This document shows positions 16,014-24,936 of a stretch of DNA of 41,043 nt, in pieces. The DNA is from Planctomycetota bacterium (GTDB taxonomy: Bacteria > Planctomycetota > Planctomycetia > Pirellulales > Pirellulaceae). How positions within the stretch are numbered: position 1 is the stretch's first letter; the number at the start of each line of letters is the position of its first letter. The DNA lies in NCBI GenBank assembly GCA_018970165.1, contig JAGWWZ010000021.1, positions 1-41,043 of the forward strand. The letters are read 5' to 3'. The notes under the pieces are model-generated. The model was not told the origin of the DNA, did no database searches, and saw only the letters and a list, made by a program, of their open reading frames with translations. Position numbers and translations under genes: made by a program.

Positions 16014-18494
16014 TCAATCGATGTAGAGAAACTCGTTGCTGTTGAGGACCGCTCGACAAAGACTGATCCATGTCTCTTGTTCATCGCGAGGATCTTGTTC
16101 CTCGATGAATTGCAGCGCGATCTCACGTTCGTCGGGGGCCGGAGTCCGTTGATAGGCCAACAGCCATAATCTTTCGATCATGGCGTTCGAATCGCTTCCT
16201 GCCTCGGCACGAAGGCGCGCGACGAGTACCTGCGACTGTTCGCGAACCCATGGATCGTTGAGCAGCAATAGGGCTTGGGGTGCTGTGGTGGTGACGGGTC
16301 GTACACCGGCCGGTGAAGAACGATTCGCGAAATCCATCGTTTCCAAGAACGGAATCTTCAGCGATCGTTTGACGATGAGATAGACACTGCGGCAGGATTG
16401 TTCAGGGAGGGGGCTTTCGTTCCATTGAGATAGGGATACTGGATTGGCAGCATCTCGAACCTCTGGCGATAGCCGAGGATAGATGCTCGGGCCACCCTGT
16501 TTATCCGTCAGCGTACCTGAGATAGCGAGGATGCTGTCTCGAATCGCTTCAGCATCCATGCGCCGCATTTGTTGACGCCATACCCATCGCACATCGGGAT
16601 CCTTGGTCGCCCCTACTTCATCAACGCTGTTCGATGCCATGGCGTAGGCTTGCGTCGACATGATCAAGCGATGCATGTGATGGATCGACCAGCCCGAACG
16701 GATGAATTCCTGCGCGAGAAAATCGAGGAGTTCAGGATTCGAGGGTTCGATTCCCGTTTTGCCAAAGTCGTCTGGTGTCGGCACGATTCCGATGCCGAAG
16801 TGACGTTGCCAGATCCGATTCACCATGACCCGCGCGGTGAGGGGATGTCGCGGGTTGGCAATCCATCGCGCTAAACTGAGTCGCCGACCCGACGCGCCCG
16901 CTCCATTTCGCACGGCGTCATCCAACTTCGGTGCACCTACTTGTTCAGAAAAGATCGCTGGCGTATCGGGGCCGACTGGATCGCGGGGAGCATGGATGTC
17001 ACCCCGGTAGAGGACGAATGTTTCCGGAGGATCTGCGTTGCGATTCGCGACGACCAATGCCACATCGAACGGCGGCTTGGATTCCTGGAGGTTGCGGATT
17101 TCCGTTTCGATGGGAGGTCGGGCAGAGGGATCGTCGGTTTTTGCGAGCCGATCTCGAAGTTGTTCGAGTTTGACCTGTTTTTCTTTTTCCCACGCTGCGT
17201 GAACGGCATCCTCGACGAGCGGTTGTTGGATGCGACCGGTGCCGCGACCGCCTCCTCCTTTTTTCGATTGACCGTAGGGATCGACTCCTCGAATGCAACT
17301 GAGCATCGCATAGTAGTCGCGTTGGCTGATCGGATCGAATTTATGGTCGTGGCATCGAGCGCAGCCGATGGTTAAACCGAGAAATGTTGTTCCGATCGAA
17401 ATGAGAACGTCGTCGGCGTCATCGAATTCTGCCTGCTGGGTATCATCCGGTTCATCGTCCCATTGGTGGAGTCGATAGAAGCCGGTTGCGATGATTGATT
17501 GTCGCCATCGTTCGGTTTCGTTGGTTGCGCTCCAACCTTGCTCGCGAGCCCATTCATCTCCAGCCAGTTGCTCGATGATGAACTGATCATAGGGTTTGTT
17601 CGAGGCAAAGGAATCGATCACATAATCGCGGTAGCGCCACGCGTTGGGTTTGATCCCGTCTCGTTCGTAGCCGTTGGTTTCTGCGTAGCGGACCCAATCC
17701 AGCCAATGCCTGCCCCACTGTTCGCCATACCGACGTGACGATAGCAGTGAGTCGATGAGCGATCGCCAGGAGTTGTCGTCGAGGTTCTGCTGGAATTGTT
17801 GGACCATTTCCGGGGTTGGGACGATGCCCCAAAGATCGTAGACGGCACGTCGAATCAGGGTGCGCGCGTCGGCTCGCGGGGCAACTGGGATATCGGATCT
17901 TTGTCGTTCGAGCAGTGCATCGATGCGTGCGGCGGCCTGGGAGATATCGAGTGGTTTATCTTGAGCGTCCGTTTTGGAATCATCGCTTTCGCGTTCGAAT
18001 GGTTGGAAGGCCCAGTAGTTTCGATCCTCCTCGGTGATCTCGAAGACGCGGTTTCGTTTCTTGGGGCCGGTCGCGGTTGGTTTCTCGTTGGCGGGAGGAT
18101 CGCGAGGATCAAAGGCCCCATCGGCGATCCATTTCTCGATCGCACGAACTTGTTCGGGTGCCAGGGGTTCTCCAGCGTCGGGGGGAGGCATCCTCTCGTC
18201 GGGGTCGTCGGACTGAACGACTTGCAAGAGGCGGCTCGATTGGGGTCTGCCTGGAACAACGACGGCGGCATCGTGCCAGCCACCTCGATGCTCCAGGGTC
18301 AAGCCACCTTCGGGATCGCTACCGCGGTGGCACTCCAAGCAATGTTTTTCAAGAAGCGGACGGATCTCGGATTCGAAGAATCGATTCTTCTCATCGGCGA
18401 TCGCGGCGATACCGCTCGCGAGCAGCCCACTTCCGAGCGAGAGCATGAAAACAAGATGTCTTGGCGTGAGGGGAACCATCTTCGCGGTGGGCAA
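16014..18494 (-). CDS. Planctomycete cytochrome c (PSCyt1) / DUF1549 / DUF1553 protein
   Basis: An 826-residue exported multidomain protein. A signal peptide (LVFMLSLGSGLLASGIAAI) precedes a heme-binding CLECH motif (Cys 52, Cys 55, His 56) in the PSCyt1 domain at about 35-140. The DUF1549 domain follows (RRAVYDLWGIVPTPEMVQQF, then WGRHWLDWVRYAETNGYERD, split here as WGRHWLDWVRYAE and TNGYERD). The C-terminal DUF1553 domain has RRLSLARWIANPRHPLTARV and NRIWQRHFG. ATG 18479 is an alternative start. The gene lies 20 bases after tdh and 6 bases before DUF1501. Its role is unknown; a redox or polysaccharide-processing role is often inferred from its context. Confidence 0.95.
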   Translation of the reverse strand: MPTAKMVPLTPRHLVFMLSLGSGLLASGIAAIADEKNRFFESEIRPLLEKHCLECHRGSDPEGGLTLEHRGGWHDAAVVVPGRPQSSRLLQVVQSDDPDERMPPPDAGEPLAPEQVRAIEKWIADGAFDPRDPPANEKPTATGPKKRNRVFEITEEDRNYWAFQPFERESDDSKTDAQDKPLDISQAAARIDALLERQRSDIPVAPRADARTLIRRAVYDLWGIVPTPEMVQQFQQNLDDNSWRSLIDSLLSSRRYGEQWGRHWLDWVRYAETNGYERDGIKPNAWRYRDYVIDSFASNKPYDQFIIEQLAGDEWAREQGWSATNETERWRQSIIATGFYRLHQWDDEPDDTQQAEFDDADDVLISIGTTFLGLTIGCARCHDHKFDPISQRDYYAMLSCIRGVDPYGQSKKGGGGRGTGRIQQPLVEDAVHAAWEKEKQVKLEQLRDRLAKTDDPSARPPIETEIRNLQESKPPFDVALVVANRNADPPETFVLYRGDIHAPRDPVGPDTPAIFSEQVGAPKLDDAVRNGAGASGRRLSLARWIANPRHPLTARVMVNRIWQRHFGIGIVPTPDDFGKTGIEPSNPELLDFLAQEFIRSGWSIHHMHRLIMSTQAYAMASNSVDEVGATKDPDVRWVWRQQMRRMDAEAIRDSILAISGTLTDKQGGPSIYPRLSPEVRDAANPVSLSQWNESPLPEQSCRSVYLIVKRSLKIPFLETMDFANRSSPAGVRPVTTTAPQALLLLNDPWVREQSQVLVARLRAEAGSDSNAMIERLWLLAYQRTPAPDEREIALQFIEEQDPRDEQETWISLCRAVLNSNEFLYID

Positions 18495-18514
18495 TGGGAC
18501 GCGTTTCTGTCGAA

Positions 18515-19540
18515 CTATACCCAGTTCAGTATAACCTTGCCGGAGTTCCCCTGTTGCATAACTTCGAATCCTTTTTCGAATTCCGTGTAGTGATACCGGT
18601 GAGTGATCACGGGAGAGATATCCAGTCCGCTTTCGAGCATGACGGTCATTTTGTACCAGGTCTCATACATTTCGCGTCCATAGATTCCTTGGATGGTCAG
18701 CATGTTGAATACCACGAGATTCCAATCGATAGCGATCGGTTCGGAGGGGATGCCTAGTATCGCGATCTTCCCACCGTGGCACATCGCTTCGAGCATGGAT
18801 CGGAGGGCCGCAGGTGCACCGGACATTTCGAGTCCCACATCGAAGCCTTCCTTGAGACCGAGTTCTTTTTGGACATCGGCCATGCTGCGTGTGCGCGGAT
18901 CGAAAGCGATGGTAGCACCCATGCGGCGCGCGAGGTCCAATCGAAACGGATTGAGGTCGGAGACTACGACATGCCGAGCACCCGCATGCTTGACGATCGC
19001 GGTGGCCATCAAACCGATCGGGCCAGCACCCGTGATCAACACATCTTCACCCAGGCAATCGAAGCTGAGGGCTGTATGAACGGCATTGCCGAACGGATCA
19101 AAGATGGAGGCGATATCTCGATCGATGTTATCGTGATGATGCCATACGTTGGTCATTGGCAGGGCGATGTATTCCGCGAACGCACCGGTTCGATTGACAC
19201 CGATGCCTTGTGTGTCCTTGCACAGATGCCTTCGGCCGGCGAGGCAGTTTCGGCAGCGGCCGCATACGACGTGCCCTTCGCCGGAGACGATCTCGCCCGG
19301 GTAGAAATCTTTGACGTTCGAACCCACTTCGACGATCTCGCCGACGAACTCGTGGCCGACGACCATCGGCACGGGAATCGTTTTTTGGGCCCACGCGTCC
19401 CAGTTATAGATGTGAAGATCGGTCCCGCAGATTCCGGTCTTTTCGACCCGGATCAGTACGTCATTGATACCGATCGTGGGAAAGGGGACATCCTGGAGTT
19501 CCAGGCCGCGACCGCGATGATGCTTTACCAGAGCTTTCAT
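18515..19540 (-). CDS. tdh: L-threonine 3-dehydrogenase
   Basis: A zinc-dependent medium-chain dehydrogenase that oxidises L-threonine to 2-amino-3-ketobutyrate with NAD+. From ATG 19540 it is 341 residues, the usual Tdh length; ATG 19552 adds four residues. Catalytic zinc ligands fall in [13 protein letters not shown] (Cys 38, Thr 40, His 43) and GHEFVGE (His 63, Glu 64). Structural zinc cysteines are at 93, 96, 99 and 107. The NAD-binding motif is GAGPIGLMA. The partner ligase Kbl is not in the window. Instead the gene is followed after 20 bases by the cytochrome/DUF1549 gene, so it may be cotranscribed with that pair. Other MDR polyol dehydrogenases are less likely because [18 protein letters not shown] is Tdh-like. 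Confidence 0.9.
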   Translation of the reverse strand: MKALVKHHRGRGLELQDVPFPTIGINDVLIRVEKTGICGTDLHIYNWDAWAQKTIPVPMVVGHEFVGEIVEVGSNVKDFYPGEIVSGEGHVVCGRCRNCLAGRRHLCKDTQGIGVNRTGAFAEYIALPMTNVWHHHDNIDRDIASIFDPFGNAVHTALSFDCLGEDVLITGAGPIGLMATAIVKHAGARHVVVSDLNPFRLDLARRMGATIAFDPRTRSMADVQKELGLKEGFDVGLEMSGAPAALRSMLEAMCHGGKIAILGIPSEPIAIDWNLVVFNMLTIQGIYGREMYETWYKMTVMLESGLDISPVITHRYHYTEFEKGFEVMQQGNSGKVILNWV

Positions 19541-19791
19541 GAATGATTCCATAGGAACGAAGGTTGTGATCGAAGGTTGCGATCAAAGGTTGAAATCGGC
19601 CTCGAGGTTGGAGCCAGCGAGGCCTCTCCCTGCATTTTGCCTGACCGATACAAGCGAAAATACGGCATAAACGATACGCAAGCGGTGGCGGTTCGTCGAC
19701 GGTGCGGGCTCTTCCTGGAGACTGATTTCGATTATGATAAGGGTCTTTCCGTCAGGCGTAGATCGGAAAGGGCTTTCTGGCGACGTAATCC

Positions 19792-21192
19792 ATGAGCGAG
19801 TTTCTGTTCTATTACGTGCGACCCGAACCACCAACGTGGGTCTTCCTATCATTCTTTGCAGTGATCGGGATCTTCGTTGTCTTTCGCCGATTTTGGTCCC
19901 TTCGAAACCTCGACATTCTATTGGTTTTGGCGTTCACGCCTGGCTTCATGATGGTCTACGAGGGGCGGCAGGCGACTTTGGAGAAATCTGAGGCGAGCGT
20001 TGTCGAGGCCGGAGAAGCGTCAACCGCCCCGCAGGCTGAAGCGAGCGAGCCGAACATTGCGGGCTGGTCACCGAAACGATTGCTGTATTACGGTTTTCTG
20101 TGGTTGCTCGTCTGCGCTGGTTTGTTGACCCTGCGCATGTTGTTGGACACGGCGATCGTTAGGCGCCCGATGTTGGAGCCCAATCTGAACAGCGGAGGGA
20201 TGCTGTTCATCGGAATCTCGTTGACGGTATTCCTGCTGTTTAATGTTGCGATGAGTTCCCAGAACGACAACCGCAAGCAGGGTCCGGACCTTGGGCCGGG
20301 CTATGTGCTGTTGAGCAAGCTGCCCCAGTTCTCGACCGTGACGGACCGACCCGTGGTACCGGCGGTTCCCGACAAAGTGGTCGATGCCAATCGAACATCG
20401 AAGTTGGACATGGTAGCGCGCATATTGGCAATCGCCGCGAATGTGCTACTGGTCTTTTGTATCGTCGGTATCGGGTATTGGCATTTCGGTAGCTTGAGCA
20501 CAGGAGTTGGTGCTGCAACGCTTTATTTGCTGTTGCCTTACGCTGCGCATACGACGGGGCGGGTAGACCATGTTGTGCCTGGGGCGTTGCTGATGCTGGC
20601 GCTGATGTTGTATCGACAGCCGTTCGTTGCCGGTCTCTTTCTAGGTTGTGCGGCAGGGGTGATGTATTATCCGTTTTCGCTACTGCCCCTGTGGTGCAGT
20701 TTCTATTGGCAGCGAGGGATCCGGCGGTTTGCGTCGGGGTTTGCGATTTCGGTCGCAGTGCTCGTCATCGCTATGGCGATTATCTATCCAAATGATCTTG
20801 CGCATCATTTAAGTTACATGTTTGGCATCAAGCGTGTCGCGATGAACGGCATGGACGGAATGTGGGGCTTGGGTTGGCATCCGATCGCGCGGATTCCGAT
20901 CATCGTCGTTTTTGTTCTGCTCAGTTTCTCATTTATGTTTTGGCCTGCTCAGAAGAACCTCGCAACGCTTATGAGTTGTTCTGCGGCTCTCATGGCTGCA
21001 ACGCAGTTTTGGCATGGATTCGGCGGGGGCCTGTACATGGCTTGGTTCCTGCCACTCGGGATCCTAACCATTTTCCGGCCGAATCTCGATTACTGCGTGG
21101 CACTCGAAGTGGTGCGACCTATGAAGCGCAAGACCAAGTCAGTTGCAACTCCCGAGCCTGAACCTGAGCCACCCTTAGCCGCCGCAGGTTGA
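19792..21192 (+). CDS. Polytopic membrane protein of unknown function
   Basis: A 466-residue integral membrane protein with roughly 11 hydrophobic helices, for example WVFLSFFAVIGIFVVF, LLYYGFLWLLVCAGLL, VARILAIAANVLLVFCIVG and LLMLALMLY. A soluble loop between helices 2 and 3 (about residues 62-95) is Glu/Ala-rich. The arrangement recalls GT-C-like or DUF2029-like membrane proteins, but I see no clear catalytic Asp motif and do not assign a function. The C-terminal tail is Pro/Glu-rich and cytoplasmic-like. It is divergent from tdh across about 250 bases and converges on the 21231 gene with a 38-base gap. Confidence 0.75.
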   Translation: MSEFLFYYVRPEPPTWVFLSFFAVIGIFVVFRRFWSLRNLDILLVLAFTPGFMMVYEGRQATLEKSEASVVEAGEASTAPQAEASEPNIAGWSPKRLLYYGFLWLLVCAGLLTLRMLLDTAIVRRPMLEPNLNSGGMLFIGISLTVFLLFNVAMSSQNDNRKQGPDLGPGYVLLSKLPQFSTVTDRPVVPAVPDKVVDANRTSKLDMVARILAIAANVLLVFCIVGIGYWHFGSLSTGVGAATLYLLLPYAAHTTGRVDHVVPGALLMLALMLYRQPFVAGLFLGCAAGVMYYPFSLLPLWCSFYWQRGIRRFASGFAISVAVLVIAMAIIYPNDLAHHLSYMFGIKRVAMNGMDGMWGLGWHPIARIPIIVVFVLLSFSFMFWPAQKNLATLMSCSAALMAATQFWHGFGGGLYMAWFLPLGILTIFRPNLDYCVALEVVRPMKRKTKSVATPEPEPEPPLAAAG

Positions 21193-21230
21193 ACGGCATT
21201 GAACGGATCGTGGCACTGGCGCGCCCGATG

Positions 21231-22481
21231 CTACTTCGGAGTCCAGGTCGATTGACCGGGAGTCGGTTTTCTAAGATGGATCTGGCGATGGTTCACCATC
21301 GTGATTCCTTGTTCGTCCGTGAATCGAACGTAGACATCGATCAGATTCGATTGGGGCTTGTTCTCATGCCACGGCAGTTCCAGATGGATGCCTTGAGCGC
21401 TGCCAACGGGTTCGAGTAGTTCCGCAGCCTCTTGGGCTGTGTATTCCCATTTACCAAGTCGATTGGCTTGGCCTTCGCCCGGTTCCTCCAAGACGACAGT
21501 GATCTTGCCGCTCGCGGCGACGAACTCATGTTTCTGGTTGCGTGGTACAAGAACTAGTGCGATTCCTTCTTCCCCAACATTCCCATCTCGCCGAATGCCT
21601 CGGCATAGTCCGGGATGAAATTCGATCTGGCGGATTCGTGTGTCGCTCGGGGTTGCGGAGCCAGTTGTCGCTGAGCCGGTGGTTGTTGAAGGTCCAATCG
21701 CAGGGTCTGGCGGCAATGTCGGCGCAGCGATGCGGCGTTCCTCGTAGCTTGCTCGAGCCACCTCGGAAGGGAGCCCGCGGGGAGCGGACGATGCTCGATC
21801 GGGAGCCTGCGGTTGACTCAACGCCTGTTCTCTAGGTGCCAGTTCTCTAGGTGCCTGAGCCCCAGATGATAGCGGCGGTTCTAGGAGCTTTGGATTGGGG
21901 AGTAACGGAGCGGAGTTGGAGTCGGGTAACAGCGAACCATTTGGCTCGGCGTTGGGTTTGGATGGGAGTAACTCTCCGCCTCCGGCTTCCGAAGACTTGC
22001 TGTTGAAAGGGGGTGGAGCGGGTGTGTCTACTTCCAGCACTTCGTTTGGAGGTAGTTTGAGCGATTCCTTGGGTGCCGCGGGTTTTGGGGTAGCTGGCGT
22101 GGGGACTTCGGATTTCGAACCAGAAGACTTGGGTGGTGCAGGCTTGGGACTCGATGGCTTCGATGTATCTGTCTTCGGAACGGATTTCGGCGGACTGAAT
22201 CGATCCGTGCGATCTTGTTCGGCGTCGCGCAATCGCGATTCCAAGCCTTCGTTGGTCGCACGAAGGTCTTCGAGTTCGTTTTCGAGGGCTCGGTATTCGG
22301 CATCGTATTCATAGATGCGATCTTCGAGCAATCGAATCTCGCTTGCCATGTTTTCGACATAGAGTTCGTTGTAGGCTCGTTGATGGCACCCGCTTCCGAT
22401 CAGCGAAAAAATCGCCATGCCAGCCCATACAGGTCGGCTAGTGATCGTGAACCATCGGGATCTCAAACGAAACAAAGTCAT
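21231..22481 (-). CDS. Probable lipoprotein with coiled coil and Pro/Ser-rich linker
   Basis: The open frame begins at 22697, but ATG 22481 is chosen because it opens directly onto a signal sequence (MAIFSLIGSGC, Cys 32) that looks like a lipoprotein signal. The product is 416 residues. Residues about 45-90 form a coiled coil (EIRLLEDRIYEYDAEYRALE). Residues about 95-280 are low-complexity Pro/Ser/Lys-rich. The C-terminal about 130 residues (IEFHPGLCRGIRRDG, GKWEYTAQEAAELLEP, IHLELPWHEN) look like a folded conserved domain. The likely location is the periplasm or outer membrane. It is divergent from the 22802 lipoprotein gene. Confidence 0.65.
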   Translation of the reverse strand: MTLFRLRSRWFTITSRPVWAGMAIFSLIGSGCHQRAYNELYVENMASEIRLLEDRIYEYDAEYRALENELEDLRATNEGLESRLRDAEQDRTDRFSPPKSVPKTDTSKPSSPKPAPPKSSGSKSEVPTPATPKPAAPKESLKLPPNEVLEVDTPAPPPFNSKSSEAGGGELLPSKPNAEPNGSLLPDSNSAPLLPNPKLLEPPLSSGAQAPRELAPREQALSQPQAPDRASSAPRGLPSEVARASYEERRIAAPTLPPDPAIGPSTTTGSATTGSATPSDTRIRQIEFHPGLCRGIRRDGNVGEEGIALVLVPRNQKHEFVAASGKITVVLEEPGEGQANRLGKWEYTAQEAAELLEPVGSAQGIHLELPWHENKPQSNLIDVYVRFTDEQGITMVNHRQIHLRKPTPGQSTWTPK

Positions 22482-22801
22482 CGAAAGGCCATGGAGGTGA
22501 TTCTTCTGCAAGCGTACGCTGGTCTGGGAGTAGTGGAAAAAGAGGGATCGCGTCAAGGTGAATCCCATCTTGCCCACTTGTTTTTGGGGCAATGGGTGAT
22601 TTGGGGGGTTTGGCAAGCTAGAGGATGAGCAGTTTGTAGAAGAAATAACGAAAAAACAGACTTTTCTGTCGTGGTCGTGAAGGCCTTGAACCGACAACCA
22701 TCTCGTAGGGCGGGCTCCATCACTTTCTCGTATTGAATATACCGCATATGTCTCGATCTACCGCTGACATTCAACCAACCGTTTTGCACACTTGCGGAAT
22801 T

Positions 22802-23326
22802 ATGTCCGCGAGCACATTCGCGTCATCGGCCTTGATGCTGTGCTGCATGTTGCTGGTCGCCAGCACTAGCGGCTGCGCTGCGTTGATTGGCAGGAGATAC
22901 TCCGAGAGCGAGAAGATCGATTTGACCCCTGTAAAGAAAGAGGGTTACAGCATTGGGCCCTACGGCGTGATGCAGCCGATGAGTACGGCAGATGAATCTC
23001 CATCCGTCATCTTGGAAGTCAACCATGGGAAGCGGTCGTTTGAACGAATTCCTATGGTCCCCAACCAACCGATGTTCATCGCGGATCTAGTGCGCGATGC
23101 GGATTTCTATCGCAAGATCGGTAAAGTGCAAGTAACGATTCTGCGGCCCAATGGAACTAACCCGCCCGTGCGAATGGATGTCGATTTTGATCCGTCCGGC
23201 AAGCGCGTCGAAGAAGGGATGAATTATTCGCTCCGCCCCGGTGACCACGTCGTCGTCACGGCAGATGACCGCACGTTCCTAAATCGGATCGCGGGTGGCA
23301 CGGTATTTGGCAAGATGTTGAAATAG
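22802..23326 (+). CDS. Small lipoprotein, SLBB/polysaccharide-export-like
   Basis: A 174-residue protein read from ATG 22802, which places a lipoprotein-type signal (LMLCCMLLVASTSGCAALIG) at the N-terminus; ATG 22748 is an in-frame alternative. The mature protein has MVPNQPMFIADLVRDADFY, VQVTILRPNG and LRPGDHVVVTADD, reminiscent of the beta-grasp SLBB-type domains of polysaccharide export proteins. The similarity is partial and the function is inferred. The permease gene starts 7 bases after its stop, so the two are likely cotranscribed. Confidence 0.6.
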   Translation: MSASTFASSALMLCCMLLVASTSGCAALIGRRYSESEKIDLTPVKKEGYSIGPYGVMQPMSTADESPSVILEVNHGKRSFERIPMVPNQPMFIADLVRDADFYRKIGKVQVTILRPNGTNPPVRMDVDFDPSGKRVEEGMNYSLRPGDHVVVTADDRTFLNRIAGGTVFGKMLK

Positions 23327-23333
23327 GGTTTCG

Positions 23334-24290
23334 ATGCAACCCGGAATCTTAAGCGTTGTATCGACCGTCGCCAGTGTCTTTTTGGTGATGTCAGTCGGTG
23401 GCTTGGCTCGCAGATGGAAGTGGATAGCGAGCGATGCCGATCGATCGCTTGCGGTATTCACCAAATCGGTATTGATGCCATCATTGTTCTTTCATCGCAT
23501 CATGACCGATCCCGCGCTATCGATGCAGATCGACGCATGGTTGCCAGCGGTTTACGGCTTTGGCTGCACTGCGGGTGGCATCCTCATCGCGGGATGGATT
23601 GCCAAGTGGATCGGTAAACCGTTTCAAGTGACAAACGATTCGCAGCGTCGCACGTTTGCATTTTGTGCTGGCATCGACAATTACGGCTACATACCTTTTC
23701 CGCTCGCCGAAGCATTCTTTCCAGCGAGTGTCGTGACGCTGATGGTTTACAACGTCGGAGTGGATACGGCTCTATGGAGCGTCGGTTTGTTTGTGATCTC
23801 TGGGCAAGGAATCACGGCTTCATGGAAACGGGTGGTTCTCAGTCCGCCGCTTCTGGCAGTGATCGCGGCTGTTACCTTGCGGCAATCGCAGTTCGATACC
23901 TGGTTTCCAACGTCGATTCTTCAGGCCTGTGCGCAGCTCGGCAAATGTTCGATACCGATGGGATTGATCCTCAGCGGCGCGATCATCTACGATTACGCTG
24001 ACAAGTTCCATTGGGGGAGAGTCTGGAGACCCTTTCTACTGGCGGTTGCCGTGCGGTTGGTTGTCCTACCGTTTGGGATCGTCATGTTGTCCCTAACTAC
24101 CGAGAACATGCCGCTGAAAGAAGTGCTTCTGGTGCAGGCAGCGATGCCAGCTGCTACGTTTCCGATCGTGATGACGAGGTTATACGATCAGGATATAGAT
24201 ACGGCGTGGACGGTCGTGGTTGGGACATCGGTCGTCGCGATCGTGACCATTCCTCTATGGTTGGTCTTTGCGCCCGCGTACTTCTTGTGA
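23334..24290 (+). CDS. Auxin efflux carrier (AEC) family permease
   Basis: A 318-residue inner-membrane transporter of the AEC/PIN-like family, which in bacteria exports or imports organic acids and similar solutes. It has about ten hydrophobic helices in two halves of five. Recognisable segments are VFLVMSVGGLARRWKWI at the N-terminus, SLFFHRIMTDP, and the central PLAEAFFPASVVTLMVYNVG. Near the C-terminus AAMPAATFPIVMTRLYDQD, followed by a final hydrophobic helix, is typical of the family. The substrate is unknown. Its stop codon lies in a short direct repeat (24279-24311). Confidence 0.88.
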   Translation: MQPGILSVVSTVASVFLVMSVGGLARRWKWIASDADRSLAVFTKSVLMPSLFFHRIMTDPALSMQIDAWLPAVYGFGCTAGGILIAGWIAKWIGKPFQVTNDSQRRTFAFCAGIDNYGYIPFPLAEAFFPASVVTLMVYNVGVDTALWSVGLFVISGQGITASWKRVVLSPPLLAVIAAVTLRQSQFDTWFPTSILQACAQLGKCSIPMGLILSGAIIYDYADKFHWGRVWRPFLLAVAVRLVVLPFGIVMLSLTTENMPLKEVLLVQAAMPAATFPIVMTRLYDQDIDTAWTVVVGTSVVAIVTIPLWLVFAPAYFL

Positions 24291-24311
24291 TGTGGCTTAC
24301 TTCTTGTGATG
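24279..24311 (+). repeat. 14-bp direct repeat spanning the permease stop codon
   Basis: TACTTCTTGTGATG occurs at 24279-24292 and again at 24298-24311, a period of 19 bases. A partial third copy (TGCTTCTTGAAG) follows. The first unit contains the TGA stop of the permease gene. Confidence 0.7.
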
Positions 24312-24350
24312 AGGCGTGCTTCTTGAAGCACCGCGTGCTCGAACCTGCGT

Positions 24351-24833
24351 TTATCGAGCACCTTTTTTCTTGTGCTGTTTTTCGTACAGTTCGATGACTT
24401 GTGTGCGATCGGTCAGTTCATGTTCTCGCGCCAGACAAGCCAACGCCCAGGCGGTTTTCTTACCGTATCGTTTCCATGCGAAACTGATTTTGCGGCGTCT
24501 ACCTTGTTTATCGACCCAGGAAGCACAATAGCCGAACGACTCAGCGTTCTTCCATCGTTCGTCGGTGTTCTTGACAATATGAACACCCACTTTGCCGCTG
24601 GAGTTGCGATGGGTGCGAATGCCTTTGGTGCTGGCAACGGGCGGAGCAGTAGAGAGCCACTGATCGTATTGATCCTGAGCGGCTTTTAGTGCCTTGGCTT
24701 TGGAACCGAAGGCTTTGTCATTGAAGAACATTTGCTGCCGTTTGCCTTGGCGAGTCAAGCGAATCATCCAACCGCGAGTCGACACGCCGTCATATTCGAT
24801 TCGGGTGATTCCTTTGAGGGCTTTCTTAGGCAT
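24351..24833 (-). CDS. Bacterial AP2-type DNA-binding domain protein (two tandem domains)
   Basis: A 160-residue basic protein. ATG 24833 is chosen because the domain pattern starts right after it, and the upstream open frame is Arg/Pro-rich and not domain-like. Residues 9-60 (GVSTRGWMIRLTRQGKRQQM, FFNDKAFGSKAKALKAAQDQ) match the bacterial AP2 pattern of a three-stranded sheet and one helix. Residues 72-140 (GKVGVHIVKN, GYCASWVDKQGRRRKISF, YGKKTAWALACLAREHE) form a second copy. The C-terminus ends in a Lys-rich tail. AP2 domains bind DNA, in bacteria often in homing-endonuclease or regulatory proteins; there is no nuclease domain here. It is the last gene of the minus-strand run after pabB (103-base gap). 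Confidence 0.8.
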   Translation of the reverse strand: MPKKALKGITRIEYDGVSTRGWMIRLTRQGKRQQMFFNDKAFGSKAKALKAAQDQYDQWLSTAPPVASTKGIRTHRNSSGKVGVHIVKNTDERWKNAESFGYCASWVDKQGRRRKISFAWKRYGKKTAWALACLAREHELTDRTQVIELYEKQHKKKGAR

Positions 24834-24936
24834 TTCGATTTCCGATCGTGGGCGGGGCAAAAGGGATACGGAGCGCCGATGTCGCGGCGCATGACAACCG
24901 ATTGCACCTAAGAATAATTGTCCGGTCAATCGCGGT

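Noticed and set aside
22482-22697. 72-residue N-terminal extension of the 21231 lipoprotein
   Set aside because: It would bury the signal sequence and has no recognisable domain or ribosome binding site.
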